The translations under genes were made by a program, and so were the position numbers. 64,000 nt of DNA from assembly GCF_048266365.1 (NCBI RefSeq), contig NZ_JBLWZP010000001.1, positions 558,001-622,000 of the forward strand, written 5' to 3'. Origin of the DNA: Galbibacter sp048266365 (GTDB taxonomy: Bacteria; Bacteroidota; Bacteroidia; Flavobacteriales; Flavobacteriaceae). The notes beneath the pieces were generated by a model. It was given only the letters and a program-made list of their open reading frames with translations. It had not been told where the DNA came from and searched no databases. Shown one piece after another: positions 8,997 through 17,650 of the stretch (position 1 is its first letter; each line of letters begins with the position of its first letter).

Positions 8997-9779
8997 ATGA
9001 AAAAAGTATTTTTATTTTTAGTGTGTACTTTAATGCTTACAACTTCATGTGAAAGTGAAGGTTTGGTAAATAAAGTTATAGCCCATAGAGGTGCATGGGA
9101 AGAGCAGGGTTTACCTGAAAATTCAATTGCTTCCTTGGATCAAGCAATCAAAGGAGGTTATGGTGGATCAGAATTGGATATTTGGATGACAGCTGATGGT
9201 GTTTTGGTGGTGTGCCATGATCCAACTCACCAAGGTTTAGAAATAGAAACCTCTACATATCAAGAACTCAATGCGAAAAAGCTTCCAAATGGAGAAGATT
9301 TGCCTACTCTAGAAAGCTATATTAATCGAGGACAGCAACAAGATGTTGTAAAATTAATCCTCGAAATCAAAACCTCTAAGATTGGTGAGCAAAGGAATAT
9401 TGAGCTGGCAACTAAGGTTGTGCAGCTGGTACATGATTTAAATGCGCGCGATGCAGTGGAGTATATTTGTTTTGATTGGAATATTGGACTCAAAGTAATA
9501 TCCCTTGATAATAAAGCAGTTGTAAGCTATCTGAGCTGGGAAGAAAAACAAAGTCTTCAAGAAGTTAAGGATGCAGGGTATGCTGGCGTAGATTATCATA
9601 TCAAAATGTATAAAAAGAACCCAGATCTTATAGCCCAAGCAAAACAGTTGGGACTAATAACCAATGTTTGGACCGTCAATAAGAAAGAGGATATGCAATG
9701 GTTTTTAGATAAGGACATCGACTACATCACTACAGATAAACCTGGAGCATTATTGGAATTATTAAAGAATCAAGGGTAA
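8997..9779 (+). CDS. Glycerophosphodiester phosphodiesterase lipoprotein
   Basis: This 260-residue protein is of the GDPD family, which hydrolyses glycerophosphodiesters to glycerol-3-phosphate and an alcohol. The signal peptide ends in a lipobox MLTTSC with the lipidated Cys at residue 18, so it is anchored in an envelope membrane. Motifs seen are AHRGAW (H30, R31), the metal-binding SELDIW segment, CHDPTH, LILEIKT, and WTVNKKEDMQWFLDKDID near the end. The order matches a complete TIM-barrel GDPD with its usual catalytic His, Glu and Asp residues. It stands alone, 250 bp from the kinase and 551 bp from the next gene. Confidence 0.92.
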   Translation: MKKVFLFLVCTLMLTTSCESEGLVNKVIAHRGAWEEQGLPENSIASLDQAIKGGYGGSELDIWMTADGVLVVCHDPTHQGLEIETSTYQELNAKKLPNGEDLPTLESYINRGQQQDVVKLILEIKTSKIGEQRNIELATKVVQLVHDLNARDAVEYICFDWNIGLKVISLDNKAVVSYLSWEEKQSLQEVKDAGYAGVDYHIKMYKKNPDLIAQAKQLGLITNVWTVNKKEDMQWFLDKDIDYITTDKPGALLELLKNQG

Positions 9780-10330
9780 GTAGATCTATGTTTTAAGTTT
9801 TACTATACACGGAGAAGCAATAGGTTTTTATTGAAAAACTCGTTAAATGTTAACCCAATGTTAATAAAGAAGCTTGAACACTTCCTACTTGGTAAAAGCT
9901 AAAAGTTTAACGTTTTGAATTATTCAAAATCCATCAATAGTTGGGGGATTTCATTAAAAATAAGATGTCTTGTGTTTGAAGTTCAATTTTTTAGATTTAA
10001 TTTTAATATTCTAAAAATCAATAGTTTGAGTGTTGTATGAAGCATGGTTTTAACTACTTAAATTTAATATTAAGTTGTAGTTTTTAGAGGAAATACAGCA
10101 ATCTTAATCACTTGATTTCTAGGAGGACGGAATAGTGACTTAAATTAGAAACCCTGACTTATATAGTACATAATTCATTATGAATAGTTATGATTTTAAC
10201 ACATTAATTGTTAATATTGTGTTACTAGAAATATAACCAACCCTTTACTTTAAGAAAATATCAGTGTCAAACACTTTACATACTTTAGCACATGTAAATT
10301 TTATAATTGATTAATTTCAAACGTATTTAG
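9780..10330. other. 551-bp non-coding gap before the sigma-factor gene
   Basis: The stretch is AT-rich, with no open frame that resembles a protein and no recognisable RNA. A short palindrome AGTGT-caa-ACACT lies at 10263-10275, about 55 bp before the sigma-factor ATG. It could be a regulator site, but it is short and unsupported by other copies. The region should hold the promoter of locus A regulation. Confidence 0.4.
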
Positions 10331-11086
10331 ATGGAACATTTAAAGGATGATAATGTAAAAGACGAAGATGAATTTAATAGTAATTTCATTAATTATTCTG
10401 AGAATACCAACCTTGAAGTTGTTCATAATGTAAATGTGCAATCTGAAAACACTGATGAAGCTTCTATGGGTTATCGTACTGAACCCAATTCATCTAAATC
10501 TACTGTAGATGAAAAGAAAGCCAAGGCACTCTGGAAAAGAATGAAGAAAGGAAATATGGATGCCTTAGGTAAGCTGTACGATCTATATGCAGACGAACTA
10601 TTCTCTTATGGTTTGGAAAAGGTTCATAACAAAACTCTAGTTATGGATAGCATCCATGATCTGTTTGTCAATCTGTATAAGTACCGGTCTAAAGTTACCG
10701 ATCCCACAAATGTAAAATATTACCTTTTAAAATCTCTTAAACGAGAGGTGCTCCGAAAACATATTTCCAAAAAACACATCAACTTAGAAGCTTCTCTTTT
10801 GGAGATTAAACAATTAAATTCTGGATCGTCTTATGAAGAAGAACTCGTGGAGGCTGAGCATTTAAATGAGAAATTACACAAGTTGAAAACTGCCTTAACC
10901 TATTTGACCAAGCGACAACAAAAAGTTTTGCAGCTTAAGTTTACCGAGAATCGAACCTATGGTGAAATTGCGGAGATCATGGATGTCAGTGCTGCAACCT
11001 CGAGAACTCTTGTTTATCGTGCATTATCTGTACTTAGAAAACACGTCGTATCGCTCATTATGATTGCGATCCATATATTTTATTAA
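10331..11086 (+). CDS. ECF-type RNA polymerase sigma factor (FecI/RpoE-like) with N-terminal extension
   Basis: This is a 251-residue sigma-70 family protein. Region 2 spans about residues 65-125 (ALWKRMKKGNMDALGKLYDL and DSIHDLFVNLYKYR). Region 4 spans about 185-238, with LTKRQQKVLQLKF and the helix-turn-helix YGEIAEIMDVSAATSRTLVYRA. The first 60 or so residues are an acidic, Asn/Ser-rich extension not found in typical ECF factors of 170-200 residues. The start may instead be internal (Met46). The C-terminus ends in a hydrophobic tail, SLIMIAIHIFY. The next gene is FecR, so this is the signalling sigma factor expected to drive the downstream SusC/SusD genes. Confidence 0.88.
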   Translation: MEHLKDDNVKDEDEFNSNFINYSENTNLEVVHNVNVQSENTDEASMGYRTEPNSSKSTVDEKKAKALWKRMKKGNMDALGKLYDLYADELFSYGLEKVHNKTLVMDSIHDLFVNLYKYRSKVTDPTNVKYYLLKSLKREVLRKHISKKHINLEASLLEIKQLNSGSSYEEELVEAEHLNEKLHKLKTALTYLTKRQQKVLQLKFTENRTYGEIAEIMDVSAATSRTLVYRALSVLRKHVVSLIMIAIHIFY

Positions 11087-11232
11087 AAATTTCTTCAAAA
11101 TTTTGTCTATAAAACAGAAGTAGGCTACTTATGTATATATGGGCATCAATTAATCTTACCAATCTAAAAGATAAATTGGCTTAATTTCTGGCTAGGACTC
11201 TATATACCTGCTGTCAGATTAATTTGAATTTA

Positions 11233-12270
11233 ATGAACCAAAACGAAAAGAAAGAATTAAGGGATAGGATTATGACATCCGCTAGCGCCTATAAAAATAG
11301 AAGAAGACGTCTGTTTTATAGTATATCTGCGGTGGCTATGGTGGTTGTAATGCTGGGAATAGGTCTATATCAGTATAGCTCGAAGGAGACATCGATAACT
11401 GAATTTGCAAAATCCTCAAAAGATGTAGAGGTGGAGAAAGCTAGTGATGTTCAGCTATTTCTGGGAGGTCATAAGAAATTGGTAATACAGAATAATAATT
11501 CAAGAATTGCATATCAGAATAGTGGACGTGAGGTGAATATAGCAGACACTCTGGGTAATGCAAAGGAGATTGCTCTACAAGAGCAAAATGAATTTAATAC
11601 CATCATAGTCCCATATGGAAGGAGATCTAAAATAGTATTGTCTGATGGTACCAAGGTCTGGTTAAACTCAGGTACTAAGTTTACCTATCCAGTGGTGTTC
11701 AATGGGAAAGACAGAGAAGTTCTCTTAATGGAAGGAGAAGCCATTTTTGATGTGGTACATGACAGCAAGCATCCTTTTAAAGTGTTATCTGAAGGTCAAA
11801 CCATTGAAGTATTGGGTACTGTTTTTAACGTGAGTAATTATCCAGATGATAAGGACGTAAAAACGGTTCTCAAAAGTGGAAGTGTACAGATCAGTCATAA
11901 ATTTGATTCATTTTTTGAATCATCTAAAAAGGTGAAAATAACACCTGGAACCATGGCAGTTTATAGTAAGGATAATACTAGAATAGAAACTATGGAGGTT
12001 GATGTTGAAAATTATTTTTCTTGGCGTGAGGGGGCTTTAGTCTTTAAGAATAACACCCTAAAATACATTATGAAGAAGCTTGATCGATATTACAATGTGA
12101 CTATTAATTTTCAGGAGTCAGCTATGGAGGAAGAAACGTTTTCAGGCTATCTCAACTTAAAGAATTCAATAGAAAGCGTGTTAACTACTTTACAACAAGC
12201 TTCAAGCTTTAATTACGAAATTAAAGAAAACGGATCAATAGTAATCAATAAAACAGAACAGATGGAATGA
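11233..12270 (+). CDS. FecR-family anti-sigma factor
   Basis: This 345-residue single-span protein controls the ECF factor encoded just before it. From ATG 11233 it has only about 26 cytoplasmic residues, then a membrane helix (about 27-45, SISAVAMVVVMLGIGLYQY). The periplasmic FecR domain (about 120-235) carries RSKIVLSDGTKVWLNSGTKF and EAIFDVVHDSKHPFKV. A C-terminal DUF4974-type domain (about 255-340) has LVFKNNTLKYIMKKLDRYYN. DUF4974 contacts the STN domain of a signalling SusC. An in-frame TTG lies nine bases upstream, but ATG is preferred. The cytoplasmic part is shorter than usual for the family. Confidence 0.88.
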   Translation: MNQNEKKELRDRIMTSASAYKNRRRRLFYSISAVAMVVVMLGIGLYQYSSKETSITEFAKSSKDVEVEKASDVQLFLGGHKKLVIQNNNSRIAYQNSGREVNIADTLGNAKEIALQEQNEFNTIIVPYGRRSKIVLSDGTKVWLNSGTKFTYPVVFNGKDREVLLMEGEAIFDVVHDSKHPFKVLSEGQTIEVLGTVFNVSNYPDDKDVKTVLKSGSVQISHKFDSFFESSKKVKITPGTMAVYSKDNTRIETMEVDVENYFSWREGALVFKNNTLKYIMKKLDRYYNVTINFQESAMEEETFSGYLNLKNSIESVLTTLQQASSFNYEIKENGSIVINKTEQME

Positions 12271-12279
12271 AATCAACAT

Positions 12280-12316
12280 AAAAAAAGGCCAGAAGATGCG
12301 TCAACATCTTATGGCC
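12280..12316 (-). terminator. Strong hairpin with A tract between fecR and susC
   Basis: GGCCA-g-AAGATG (12287-12298) pairs with CATCTT-a-TGGCC (12305-12316) across a 6-nt loop. Seven A precede it at 12280-12286. Read on the minus strand this is a textbook intrinsic terminator (stem then U7). On the plus strand it is a stem without a U tract. It could block antisense transcription or fold in the susC leader RNA. Confidence 0.6.
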
Positions 12317-12369
12317 GAGTCAGTTAATATACTTTACGAGAGCAATTTAAACTAACGAAATACAAAACT

Positions 12370-15300
12370 ATGAATAAATATGAAATATTTAGGTCATGTT
12401 ATGCATTAAATAACTTTGGCCGATTCTTATTGAATATTATGCGAAGATTTATAATCTTATTGGTGCTTTGTGTCAGTTCAACTTATGCTAATCCCTTTTA
12501 CAGTCAGAATGATATAGATATCGATCTAAAGGATGTGAAGCTTGTTGATTTTCTTGATGTAATTCAAGAAAACACCGAATTTGTTTTCTTTTACAAGGAT
12601 GATGTCCTAAAAGGCAATGGGAGAATATCCATTTCACTTGAAGACGCATCTATAGATAAGGTTCTACAAGATGCTTTTTTAAATACCAATCTTTCATATA
12701 AGATATCAGGTAAACAAGTTGTTATAAAAAAACTTCCTAAAAAAGTAAAAACCAAAAACCCTAGAAAAGAGCAGCAAACGGTTACCGTTGCAGGTACGAT
12801 AACGGAGTTTGAAACGAAATTGACTGTTCCAGCTGCAAACATCTTGGAAAAGGGTACCTCCAATGGGGTGATGAGTGATTTTAATGGGAATTTCGTAATC
12901 GAAGTTCAAGAAAACGCCACCCTAGTAATAAGTTACATTGGATACGCTACACAAGAAATCCAAGTCAATGGACGAAGTCATATCAATGCAGAATTAAAGC
13001 TTGATGCGGCAGCGTTAGACGAGGTCGTTGTAGTTGGATATGGAACCCAATCAAGAAGAGACTTAACAGGTTCTATCACTACGATGAAAGGGGTTGAAAT
13101 AGCTGAAAGAAAGGTAACCAATACTTCACTTGCTCTTCAGGGAGCCATCCCAGGATTAACTGTAACTAAATCAAGCTCTGCTCCAGGTGCGGGTAGCTCT
13201 GTGTTAAGACTTCGTGGTTTAACGACACTTCAAGGAGATAACAGTCCTTTAATATTAGTAGACGACGTGCCTGTTGGAAGTATTGATGATGTAGACCCTA
13301 ATCAAATTGCATCTATTTCGGTGCTTAAAGACGCAGCTTCTGCTTCTATATACGGTTCTAGAGGAGCTGCTGGTGTTATTATAATTACCACTAAACGTGC
13401 TAAAAGAGGAGAGTTTAGTGTGAATTATACCGGTGAAACGATCATAAATACTCCTACCGAAGTTCCAGGTTCTGTTGGTTCCATCCGATATATGGAAATG
13501 ATGAATGAAAAAAGATGGAATGATAGTGGTAACGGCGATGATAATTTTCCTGTGTATTCTGAAGAATTGATCAAGAATTATATGGCTAGCCATGCTGAAA
13601 ACCCTGACCAATTCCCAGATACAGATTGGTATGATCTTTCTATGAAAGATCAAGCCTTAGGGTACAGACATGGGTTAACCCTAAGTGGAGGGGGTGAGAA
13701 TTTAAAGACTTTGGCCTCTTTCGGTTATGAGAAACAAAATGCGTTATACGATCACCGAAAGTGGAGAAGGTATACAGCCAGAGTTAATAACGACATTGAA
13801 TTTAATGACAAATTTGGAGCGAATGTGGATGTTTCTTTTAGAATCGGGAAACAAGACACACCAACTGTAGATCCAACCGATCACAGTGTGTACGGGGCTT
13901 CCATTTACTCTGCTTTATATGAGGATGGTAGAGTCGCTCCTGGACAATCGTCAAATAATGTATACGCCAAACTGCAGCATGGTGGATTTGGTATAAATGA
14001 AACTTATGAAATCTTTGGGAAAGTAGGTATTTTCTATAAACCAGTTCCTGAGGTTAAAATATCAGTGAATTTATCTCCACGTTATGAATTCCATAAAGCA
14101 AAATCTTTTATAAAACCTATTCCATATTGGGAGTTTGATGATCCTGAGATGGCAGGAACACCAAAATACATCAGCGGACATAATCCTGTGAATTCTAGAT
14201 TAAACGAAAGAAGAAGTTTTAATAGTGCGCTTACTACCCAAGCCCTTATTAATTACGATAAATCGTTTGGAGATCACTCCATTAGAGGGGTGCTAGGTTT
14301 TGAGGAGTTTTCTCAAGAAAATGAGACCTTGAAGGTGGTTGGAAAAGAATATGAAGTATATGAATATCCATTTTTAGGTGAAGCGCCTGTAGACAACGTC
14401 TTTGATGATGGAAGTGGTATATCTGAATTAGCATACTCTTCTTATTTTGGAAGAATACAGTATGATTATAAGAATAAATACCTATTACAAGCTAATGTTA
14501 GGCGAGATGGATCATCGAGATTTGGGTCTGATTACCGTTGGGGAACTTTCCCATCAATTTCTGCAGGTTGGGTAGTAACCAATGAGAATTTCTTTAAGAA
14601 CCTTAATTCCCCAGTTTCATTTTTGAAACTCAGAGGGTCTTATGGTAAGCTTGGAAATGACAGACTTGGAAACTATTTGTATTTACCAGTTTTTCAATTC
14701 ATGAATACGGTTCGTCCAAATGGATCAAATACTGAACTGTTAAGAGCTGCAGGGCAACGGTATTTAGCTATTGAGGATATCACTTGGGAAACGACCACGA
14801 CCTTGGATTTAGGTATTGATCTTAACCTTTTTGAAGATAAGTTATCTGTTACTGCTGATTATTATAAAAAGAAAACCGAAGACATGTTATTGGATCTAAG
14901 TATTCCATCCTTAAGTGGATACGAGGATCCTACCTATAATGTAGGAAGCATGGATACAGAAGGTTGGGAGCTATCGCTTCGATGGAACGATAATATCGGA
15001 GATTTTCACTATTCTGCCGCCTTTAATATATTTAATTCAGAGTCCATCATTGGTGACATTGAAGGAAAACGAATAATTGGTAGTACCACAATTTCTGAAG
15101 AAGGTTCTCAATTTAGATCCTGGTTTGGTTATAAGGCCGATGGAATTTATCAAACACAAGAAGAGGTAGATAATTCTGCAACAACAAGCAATAATGTCCG
15201 TCCAGGAGATATCAAATATGTTGACATCAGTGGTCCCGAAGGGGAGCCTGATGGATTGATAAACGAACTCGATAGAACGTACTTAGGTGGTTCGACATCT

Positions 15301-15783
15301 CCAAAATTTGAATATGGAGGAAACATTTCTTTAGGGTATAAGGGACTAGATTTTGGTGTTACTTTCCAAGGTGTTGCAAAGCAAAGATATTTATTGGGAG
15401 AGCATTTTGCCCAGCCTTTTAGAGGACATTGGTTAGCGCCACCTACCTTAATAGATGGGAAGTATTGGAGCAACTATAATTCAGCTGCAGAAAATGCTGC
15501 TGCTCAGTATCCAAGGTTGTCGGATAATTCATCAAGTAATAACTATACGTTTTCAGATTTTTGGTTAACCGATGGGGCTTACATGAGAATTAAGAACATA
15601 ACCTTGGGGTATACCATACCTTCTAGAGTTGTTGAGAAAATCGGCATATCAAGACTTCGCGTTTTTCTAGCGGGTAATGATTTGTTCACTATTGATAGTT
15701 TTCCAGAGGGGATAGACCCTGAATATGGAGGAGGATATCTAATCACAAAAGCCTTCATATTAGGCGTTGATGTTTCACTTTAA
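12370..15783 (+). CDS. SusC/RagA TonB-dependent receptor with STN signalling domain (locus A)
   Basis: This 1137-residue outer-membrane receptor imports an oligomeric nutrient with its SusD partner, powered by TonB. After a signal peptide (MRRFIILLVLCVSSTYA if started at Met24) comes an STN domain (about 48-118, IDLKDVKLVDFLDVIQENTE). Then follow a CarboxypepD_reg-like beta-sandwich (about 137-215), a TonB-box-like LDEVVVVGYGTQ and a plug with LRGLTTLQGDNSPLILVDDV. A long barrel ends in a final aromatic-poor strand, LGVDVSL. The STN domain marks it as a transducer that activates the upstream FecR/ECF pair when ligand is bound. The other three SusC proteins in the window lack STN. Confidence 0.95.
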   Translation: MNKYEIFRSCYALNNFGRFLLNIMRRFIILLVLCVSSTYANPFYSQNDIDIDLKDVKLVDFLDVIQENTEFVFFYKDDVLKGNGRISISLEDASIDKVLQDAFLNTNLSYKISGKQVVIKKLPKKVKTKNPRKEQQTVTVAGTITEFETKLTVPAANILEKGTSNGVMSDFNGNFVIEVQENATLVISYIGYATQEIQVNGRSHINAELKLDAAALDEVVVVGYGTQSRRDLTGSITTMKGVEIAERKVTNTSLALQGAIPGLTVTKSSSAPGAGSSVLRLRGLTTLQGDNSPLILVDDVPVGSIDDVDPNQIASISVLKDAASASIYGSRGAAGVIIITTKRAKRGEFSVNYTGETIINTPTEVPGSVGSIRYMEMMNEKRWNDSGNGDDNFPVYSEELIKNYMASHAENPDQFPDTDWYDLSMKDQALGYRHGLTLSGGGENLKTLASFGYEKQNALYDHRKWRRYTARVNNDIEFNDKFGANVDVSFRIGKQDTPTVDPTDHSVYGASIYSALYEDGRVAPGQSSNNVYAKLQHGGFGINETYEIFGKVGIFYKPVPEVKISVNLSPRYEFHKAKSFIKPIPYWEFDDPEMAGTPKYISGHNPVNSRLNERRSFNSALTTQALINYDKSFGDHSIRGVLGFEEFSQENETLKVVGKEYEVYEYPFLGEAPVDNVFDDGSGISELAYSSYFGRIQYDYKNKYLLQANVRRDGSSRFGSDYRWGTFPSISAGWVVTNENFFKNLNSPVSFLKLRGSYGKLGNDRLGNYLYLPVFQFMNTVRPNGSNTELLRAAGQRYLAIEDITWETTTTLDLGIDLNLFEDKLSVTADYYKKKTEDMLLDLSIPSLSGYEDPTYNVGSMDTEGWELSLRWNDNIGDFHYSAAFNIFNSESIIGDIEGKRIIGSTTISEEGSQFRSWFGYKADGIYQTQEEVDNSATTSNNVRPGDIKYVDISGPEGEPDGLINELDRTYLGGSTSPKFEYGGNISLGYKGLDFGVTFQGVAKQRYLLGEHFAQPFRGHWLAPPTLIDGKYWSNYNSAAENAAAQYPRLSDNSSSNNYTFSDFWLTDGAYMRIKNITLGYTIPSRVVEKIGISRLRVFLAGNDLFTIDSFPEGIDPEYGGGYLITKAFILGVDVSL

Positions 15784-15794
15784 ACTTTAGACTT

Positions 15795-17555
15795 ATGAGA
15801 TTTTTAAATATACCAAGATTAATACTATTGGCTATTGTTTTATGGACTGGATTCTCCTGTACCGAACTTGATTTGGTGCAGCAAGATGCAGCAAGTGTAG
15901 GGAGCTGGTACACCACTGAAGATCAATTTAGACAATCTGTCAACGAGCTGTATCGCACTGAATATTGGATCATGGATGCTCTTGAGGGCTGGACTGATGA
16001 TGTTCAGACCAGAAGTGATATTGATCAAATTCAGGCAGGCACCTTATCTTCTGAATTCGGACACGGTGCAAGTCAGTGGTTTATCATTTATAAAGGGATT
16101 ACAAGAGCTAATGTTGTTGCAGAAGCTTTAGAGAAACAAAATGGCGTTCTTACGGATGAGAAAGCCAAGCAGTTTATTGGCGAAGTTAATTTTGCCCGCG
16201 CGTTTTTTTGGACATACCTAATTACACATTATGGAGATGTTCCATTTTACGAAGGTGAATTGACTATCGAAGAATCTTTTGAAGTAGGACGCACCAATAA
16301 ACAGGAGATTCTACAAAAGATTTATGAGTACTATGATATTGCCGTTGAAAACTTACCGGAATCCTATTCTGGAACTGAGTTCGCAACCAAAGGTGCGGCT
16401 TATGCTCTTAAAGCCAGATCAGCAATTTATTTAAATGATTTTGAAACTGCTGCTGCTGCGGCAAAAGAATGTATGGATCTAGGGGTGTACAAATTGCATC
16501 CAGATTTTCAGGAATTATTCTTACCCACCACGAAAAGCTCAAAAGAAATCATCTTTAAGATTTCTAGGAGCAAGGAGTTTAATGTAATTGCTACTCCAAT
16601 TACCATTAGAGGGATGCTCCCTCGAACATTTGGAGGATACGCAGGAAATCAACCTTCTTGGCCTTTATTGGCTTCTTTTGAATGTGTAGATGGTTTGCCT
16701 ATTGATGAATCTCCATTATTTGATCCTCGCAATCCATTTAAAAACAGAGATCCTCGTCTTTTAATGACCATTGTTCCATTTGGCTCTTTAGCAGATGGTG
16801 ATGGAAGAACGCCAGATCAAGGGACTGAATTCTTAGGTGTTGATTTCACCTCACATCCAGAGCACAAACAAATCATGAGTTATCTAACCAATAAAATGGT
16901 GACTAATAATGATACAAGGTCCATAGTGCAATGGGCTTCGTTTAATGGATTGTATTGGAAGAAATCCTTATCTGAGGATTGGAAAGATTACAATACGGAT
17001 CCTGATCGCATTATTATTCGATATGCAGATGTGTTATTAATGTACGCTGAAGCAAAAATCGAGTTGAATCAGATTGATCAAAGCGTATTAGATGCGATGA
17101 ATGAAGTACGTGATAGAGCGTATGCAAAATCTCAATTTACAAACCCTGAGATCACTACCACTGACCAAAGTGAATTGCGTTTTAAAGTCAGAAATGAAAG
17201 AAGATCTGAGTTTGCCCTTGAGGGACTTCGATATATGGATCTAATTCGATGGAAGTTGGCCGTAAAGGCGATGAGTGGAAATATCTATGGGATGTTAAAC
17301 GTAGATTCTAATGCGAATGTCAACGTAGCTCCTACAGGCAAACTGATGGATGACATCGTAGAGCCAGGTTTATGGTTCTGGGGATTAACGCCAGAAATCG
17401 ATCAGGATGGCCTGCCTCAATTTGAAAATCTACTCAATGCGGGTATGGCCAGAGTATTAAATAAGATGAACTTTCCGGAACGGCAGTATCTATGGCCAAT
17501 TCCGCAAGACGAAATATTGTTGAATGACAATCTTACCCAGAATCCGGGCTATTAG
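15795..17555 (+). CDS. SusD/RagB surface glycan-binding lipoprotein (locus A)
   Basis: This 586-residue SusD-family lipoprotein forms the lid of the SusC channel at the cell surface. The lipobox FSC puts the lipidated Cys at residue 22. The N-terminal TPR-like region includes EVNFARAFFWTYLITHYGDV, and the C-terminal half has IIRYADVLLMYAEAKIELNQ and FALEGLRYMDLIRWKLAVK, both hallmark SusD segments. It ends in WPIPQDEILLNDNLTQNPGY, the usual family terminus. It lies 11 bp after susC, so the two are co-transcribed. Its ligand cannot be deduced. Confidence 0.95.
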   Translation: MRFLNIPRLILLAIVLWTGFSCTELDLVQQDAASVGSWYTTEDQFRQSVNELYRTEYWIMDALEGWTDDVQTRSDIDQIQAGTLSSEFGHGASQWFIIYKGITRANVVAEALEKQNGVLTDEKAKQFIGEVNFARAFFWTYLITHYGDVPFYEGELTIEESFEVGRTNKQEILQKIYEYYDIAVENLPESYSGTEFATKGAAYALKARSAIYLNDFETAAAAAKECMDLGVYKLHPDFQELFLPTTKSSKEIIFKISRSKEFNVIATPITIRGMLPRTFGGYAGNQPSWPLLASFECVDGLPIDESPLFDPRNPFKNRDPRLLMTIVPFGSLADGDGRTPDQGTEFLGVDFTSHPEHKQIMSYLTNKMVTNNDTRSIVQWASFNGLYWKKSLSEDWKDYNTDPDRIIIRYADVLLMYAEAKIELNQIDQSVLDAMNEVRDRAYAKSQFTNPEITTTDQSELRFKVRNERRSEFALEGLRYMDLIRWKLAVKAMSGNIYGMLNVDSNANVNVAPTGKLMDDIVEPGLWFWGLTPEIDQDGLPQFENLLNAGMARVLNKMNFPERQYLWPIPQDEILLNDNLTQNPGY

Positions 17556-17585
17556 AAGTTTGTTAGTTAAGTTAGTTGATGTAGT

Positions 17586-17616
17586 ATAAGTCCCATTCCT
17601 ATTGAATGGGACTTAT
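17586..17616 (+). promoter_or_regulatory. Perfect 13-bp hairpin between susD and the oxidoreductase genes
   Basis: ATAAGTCCCATTC (17586-17598) and GAATGGGACTTAT (17604-17616) are exactly complementary around a 5-nt loop. No T run follows, and it lies 31 bp after the susD stop and 35 bp before the next start. This fits an RNA processing or stability element, or a partial terminator giving more susCD than enzyme message. Confidence 0.7.
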
Positions 17617-17650
17617 AATCACATATCATGAATTTAAGATAAAAGATATT

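Noticed and set aside
12287..12316. Plus-strand terminator separating fecR from susC
   Set aside because: No U tract follows on the plus strand; the A7 side makes it a terminator for the other strand.
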